Shown here piece by piece: positions 6,411 through 7,575 of a stretch of DNA of 7,575 nt. The position numbers and the translations under genes were made by a program. The stretch is from assembly GCA_028065725.1 (NCBI GenBank), contig JAPTVL010000329.1:1-7575 (forward strand), given 5' to 3'. This DNA is from Betaproteobacteria bacterium. Lineage in GTDB: Bacteria; Pseudomonadota; Gammaproteobacteria; Burkholderiales; Rhodocyclaceae. Position 1 is the first letter of the stretch. Every line of letters starts with the position of its first letter. The notes beneath the pieces were generated by a model. It saw only the letters and a list, made by a program, of their open reading frames with translations. It was not told the origin of the DNA and made no database searches.

Positions 6411-7292
6411 ATGAACGTCGCATTCATCGGCATGGGCATCATGGGCAAGCCCATGGCCATCAACCTCAGGAAGGCCGGCCACACGGTCTTCGTGCACGGT
6501 CGCCGCCCGGAGACCATGGCCCAGCCGGTGGAAGCGGGCTGCGCGGGCTGCACGACGATCGCCGAAGCCGCCGCGCAGGCCGAAATCACCATCGTCATGG
6601 TGTCCGACACGCCGGACGTCGAGCAGGTGATCTTCGGCAAAAACGGCGTGGCCGCGGGCGCGAAGCCCGGCTCGGTAGTGGTCGACATGAGCACCATCTC
6701 GCCGACCGCGACCCGAGTGTTTGCGGAAAAACTGCAGGCGCACGGCATCGACATGCTCGATGCGCCGGTGTCGGGCGGCGATGTCGGCGCGATCAACGCC
6801 ACGCTCTCCATCATGGTCGGTGGCAAGCCCGAGGTGTTCGAGCGCGTCAAGCCGGTGTTCGAGGCCATGGGCAAGAACATCGTGCGCGTGGGCGACATCG
6901 GCGCCGGCCAGGTCGCCAAGGCGTGCAACCAGATCGTGGTGGCGGTCACCATCGAGGGCGTCGCCGAGGCGCTTACCTTCGCCCGCAAGAACGGCGTCGA
7001 CCCGGCCCGCGTGCGCGACGCGTTGATGGGCGGCTTCGCCGGCAGCCGCATCCTGGAAGTACACGGCAAGCGCATGCTCGACAACGACTACACGCCCGGC
7101 TTCAAGACCCGGCTGCACCAGAAGGACATCAATATCGTGATGCAGACTGCGAAGGAGCTCGGTCTCGCGCTGCCGGGCGCAGCGCTGGTGATGCAGCATC
7201 TCAACGCGCTGATGGGCACCGGCGATGCCGAGCTGGACTCGGCGGCCGTGATGAAAGTCGTCGAGCGCGAGTCCGGCATGGAGCGCAAATGA
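6411..7292 (+). CDS. glxR: 2-hydroxy-3-oxopropionate (tartronate semialdehyde) reductase, GlxR/GarR type
   Basis: This 293-residue cytoplasmic enzyme of the beta-hydroxyacid dehydrogenase family is predicted to reduce tartronate semialdehyde to D-glycerate with NAD(P)H. The N-terminal Rossmann motif is FIGMGIMGKPMAINL (5-19). The family substrate-site stretch DAPVSGGDVGA (117-127) holds S121-G122-G123. The catalytic lysine is K170 in GQVAKACNQIVVA, with N173 beside it. Further matches to E. coli GlxR as I recall it are LSIMVGG (132-138), DALMGGFAGSRILEVHG (203-219) and PGFKTRLHQKD (229-239) with K238. Length equals the family norm. R31-R32 after the second Rossmann strand hints at NADPH, but this is weak evidence. 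GGAG at 6401-6404 supports the ATG. The gene follows dctM by 33 bases and overlaps the next gene by four bases (ATGA), so it is in the transporter operon. A related 3-hydroxyisobutyrate dehydrogenase activity is the main alternative. The close GlxR-like motifs make it less likely. Confidence 0.87.
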   Translation: MNVAFIGMGIMGKPMAINLRKAGHTVFVHGRRPETMAQPVEAGCAGCTTIAEAAAQAEITIVMVSDTPDVEQVIFGKNGVAAGAKPGSVVVDMSTISPTATRVFAEKLQAHGIDMLDAPVSGGDVGAINATLSIMVGGKPEVFERVKPVFEAMGKNIVRVGDIGAGQVAKACNQIVVAVTIEGVAEALTFARKNGVDPARVRDALMGGFAGSRILEVHGKRMLDNDYTPGFKTRLHQKDINIVMQTAKELGLALPGAALVMQHLNALMGTGDAELDSAAVMKVVERESGMERK

Positions 7293-7575
7293 GCCATCGC
7301 ATCGTCTTCCTCGATCGCAAGAGCCTGATCGCCGATTTGCGCGCGCCCTCATTCGCGCATCACTGGACCGACCATGAACAGACCCGGCCCGAGGAAGTCC
7401 TGGCGCGGATCAAGGATGCCCGCATCGTCATCAGCAATAAGGTCAAGCTCCCTGGCGACCTCCTGGCGCAAGCACCGGGCGTGAAAATGATTGCCGTTTG
7501 CGCCACCGGCACGGACAACGTCGATCTTGCCTACTGCAAGGCGAATGGCATCGCCGTATCCAACATCCGTGGCTA
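7289..7575 (+). CDS. hprA: D-2-hydroxyacid dehydrogenase, probable hydroxypyruvate reductase / glycerate dehydrogenase (partial, C-terminus off the right edge)
   Basis: The ATG at 7289 overlaps the stop of the reductase gene (ATGA), and the frame stays open to the edge, giving 95 residues. The visible part is the N-terminal substrate-side domain of the D-isomer 2-hydroxyacid dehydrogenase family: HRIVFLDRKSL (3-13), ARIVISNKVKLPGDLL (44-59), then VCATGTDNVDLAYCKANGIA (70-89) and VSNIRGY, which is the usual run into the NAD-binding domain. The opening FLDRxSL and the NKV.L motif resemble HprA-type glycerate dehydrogenases that reduce hydroxypyruvate to D-glycerate. The NAD-binding domain and the catalytic Arg, Glu and His lie beyond the window, so the exact substrate is inferred from the N-terminus and from the neighbouring tartronate semialdehyde reductase. 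Confidence 0.8.
   Translation, partial: MSHRIVFLDRKSLIADLRAPSFAHHWTDHEQTRPEEVLARIKDARIVISNKVKLPGDLLAQAPGVKMIAVCATGTDNVDLAYCKANGIAVSNIRG

Noticed and set aside
4752..7352. An 866-codon open frame on the minus strand
   Set aside because: It lies antisense to dctM and the reductase gene, both of which have clear family motifs. Its translation is dominated by His, Arg, Asp and Gly, the usual shadow of a high-GC coding strand, and it has no recognisable domain.
1..7575. CRISPR arrays, insertion sequences, integrase genes or defence systems
   Set aside because: No regularly spaced repeats, terminal inverted repeats, transposase or recombinase motifs, or defence-gene motifs were seen on either strand.

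Overview
The window is high-GC bacterial DNA with dense coding, good Shine-Dalgarno sites and overlapping start/stop junctions. A fragment at 2108-2149 looks like the 3' half of a tRNA-Phe(GAA) of the beta-proteobacterial type. Together with the TRAP transporter and TonB genes, this suggests a beta-proteobacterium or close relative. That placement is inferred from remembered sequence patterns, not from a search.

Left part (1-1965, minus strand): a TonB-family energy transducer (1168-1965) is followed by a secreted YncE-type beta-propeller protein (1-1033). The propeller gene runs off the left edge and probably continues into an alkaline-phosphatase-like domain. This is an envelope or nutrient-uptake module.

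Middle (1966-2337): a 372-base gap separates the divergent tonB and dctP genes. It holds an orphan 3' tRNA-Phe fragment followed directly by a strong plus-strand intrinsic terminator. This looks like the att-site scar of an element that integrated into tRNA-Phe, or a broken tRNA copy. It is the most unusual non-coding feature here.

Right part (2338-7575, plus strand): one probable operon. A complete tripartite TRAP transporter (Tat-exported binding protein DctP, small subunit DctQ, very large subunit DctM) is followed by tartronate semialdehyde reductase (GlxR/GarR type) and the start of a hydroxypyruvate reductase / glycerate dehydrogenase (HprA type, cut by the right edge). The binding protein resembles the TakP/FcbT1 group, which takes 2-oxo and 2-hydroxy acids. 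The two reductases both make D-glycerate, from tartronate semialdehyde and hydroxypyruvate, which are tautomers. The simplest reading is uptake of a small hydroxy- or oxo-acid of glyoxylate/glycerate metabolism and its conversion to D-glycerate. A hairpin with a short T run after dctP probably keeps binding protein more abundant than the membrane subunits.

No wholly new system is evident. The best leads are the tRNA-Phe scar and the oversized DctM (733 residues), which has a Pro/Glu-rich insert and apparently extra membrane helices.
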